Shown in pieces: positions 4,885 through 5,071 of a stretch of DNA of 5,071 nt. Source of the stretch: an uncultured Anaerolineae bacterium (GTDB lineage: Bacteria > Chloroflexota > Anaerolineae > B4-G1 > DUEL01); contig CALDFY010000054.1 in NCBI GenBank assembly GCA_937942115.1, positions 1-5,071 of the forward strand, written 5' to 3'. Each line of letters begins with the position of its first letter. The stretch's first letter is position 1. The notes under the pieces are model-generated. The model worked only from the letters and a program-made list of their open reading frames with translations. It had not been told where the DNA came from and searched no databases. The position numbers and the translations under genes were made by a program.

Positions 4885-5071
4885 ACCGGCGCGTTGAGGC
4901 CTCACCCTTCCCCCAGCCTCTTCCCTGCCCGCCGCAAAATCCCTCCCTCTACCCCCTGACAGTGTAGGTTTTTCGGGGAGCGGGGGATGCCAATTCTGGC
5001 CCTCACCCCACCTCTTACCCCCATATGCGTTAACTTAAGGGGCTGCGCCAGTTGGGTCGCCGCCTCGGGCG
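4885..5071. other. Intergenic region with C-rich repeat fragments, no gene seen
   Basis: Together with the leader (4723-4884) this makes about 350 bases without a gene. CCTCACCCCACC at 5001-5012 and a related C-rich run at 4899-4928 are single arms of the repeat family found at 1486, 1540 and 2268. Here they lack a long perfect partner arm, suggesting decayed or partial copies. No coding frame with family resemblance, RNA gene or clear promoter was seen. The next gene upstream lies beyond the window. Confidence 0.5.

Noticed and set aside
4723..4905. N-terminal extension of the ADP-ribosylglycohydrolase by 61 residues
   Set aside because: The extension spans a near-consensus promoter and a palindrome, has no family resemblance, and makes the protein longer than usual for the family.

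Overview
This is a GC-rich chromosomal window with four protein-coding genes and an unusual amount of palindromic, C-rich/G-rich intergenic repeat DNA. No RNA gene, CRISPR array, transposase or phage gene was seen. The gene content and the CCTCACCCCACC-type repeats fit a Chloroflexota (Anaerolineae-like) bacterium. That placement is inferred from general familiarity, not from a marker gene, and should be treated as tentative.

Layout, left to right. Positions 1-265 hold the truncated right part of a palindromic repeat element, a weak promoter candidate and another hairpin. On the + strand, 275-1315 encodes quinolinate synthase (nadA), which makes the pyridine-ring precursor of NAD. It is followed by two compact GC hairpins that look like terminators and a third, weaker one. 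Positions 1420-1768 are non-coding and carry a dense array of perfect inverted repeats (1484-1710). This array resembles the element at the left edge, so nadA is bracketed by two related repeats. Three genes then run on the minus strand and converge on nadA. In order of transcription they are an ADP-ribosylglycohydrolase (4722-3850), an OadA/5S-type biotin-dependent carboxyltransferase (3832-2315) and a biotin carboxyl carrier protein (2251-1769). Gaps of 17 and 63 bases, and strong Shine-Dalgarno sites for the two downstream genes, suggest one operon. A good sigma-70-like promoter (TTGACA, 17 bases, CATAAT) lies at 4884-4856, with a perfect 10-bp-arm palindrome over the expected transcription start. 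Positions 4885-5071 carry only single-arm C-rich repeat fragments.

How the genes work together. The carboxyltransferase and the carrier together match the domain content of a one-chain OadA (oxaloacetate decarboxylase alpha) or the 5S plus 1.3S subunits of transcarboxylase. They would pass a carboxyl group between biotin and pyruvate/oxaloacetate. No biotin carboxylase, 12S subunit or membrane decarboxylase subunit lies in the window, so the full enzyme (pyruvate carboxylase, transcarboxylase or decarboxylase) cannot be fixed here. The ADP-ribosylglycohydrolase leads the operon, and no metabolic reason for this is visible. The most notable features are that gene order, a fourfold internal motif repeat in the carrier's N-terminal half, the promoter palindrome, and a 15-bp hairpin touching the carrier's ribosome binding site. 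I found no clear sign of a wholly new system such as a defence island.
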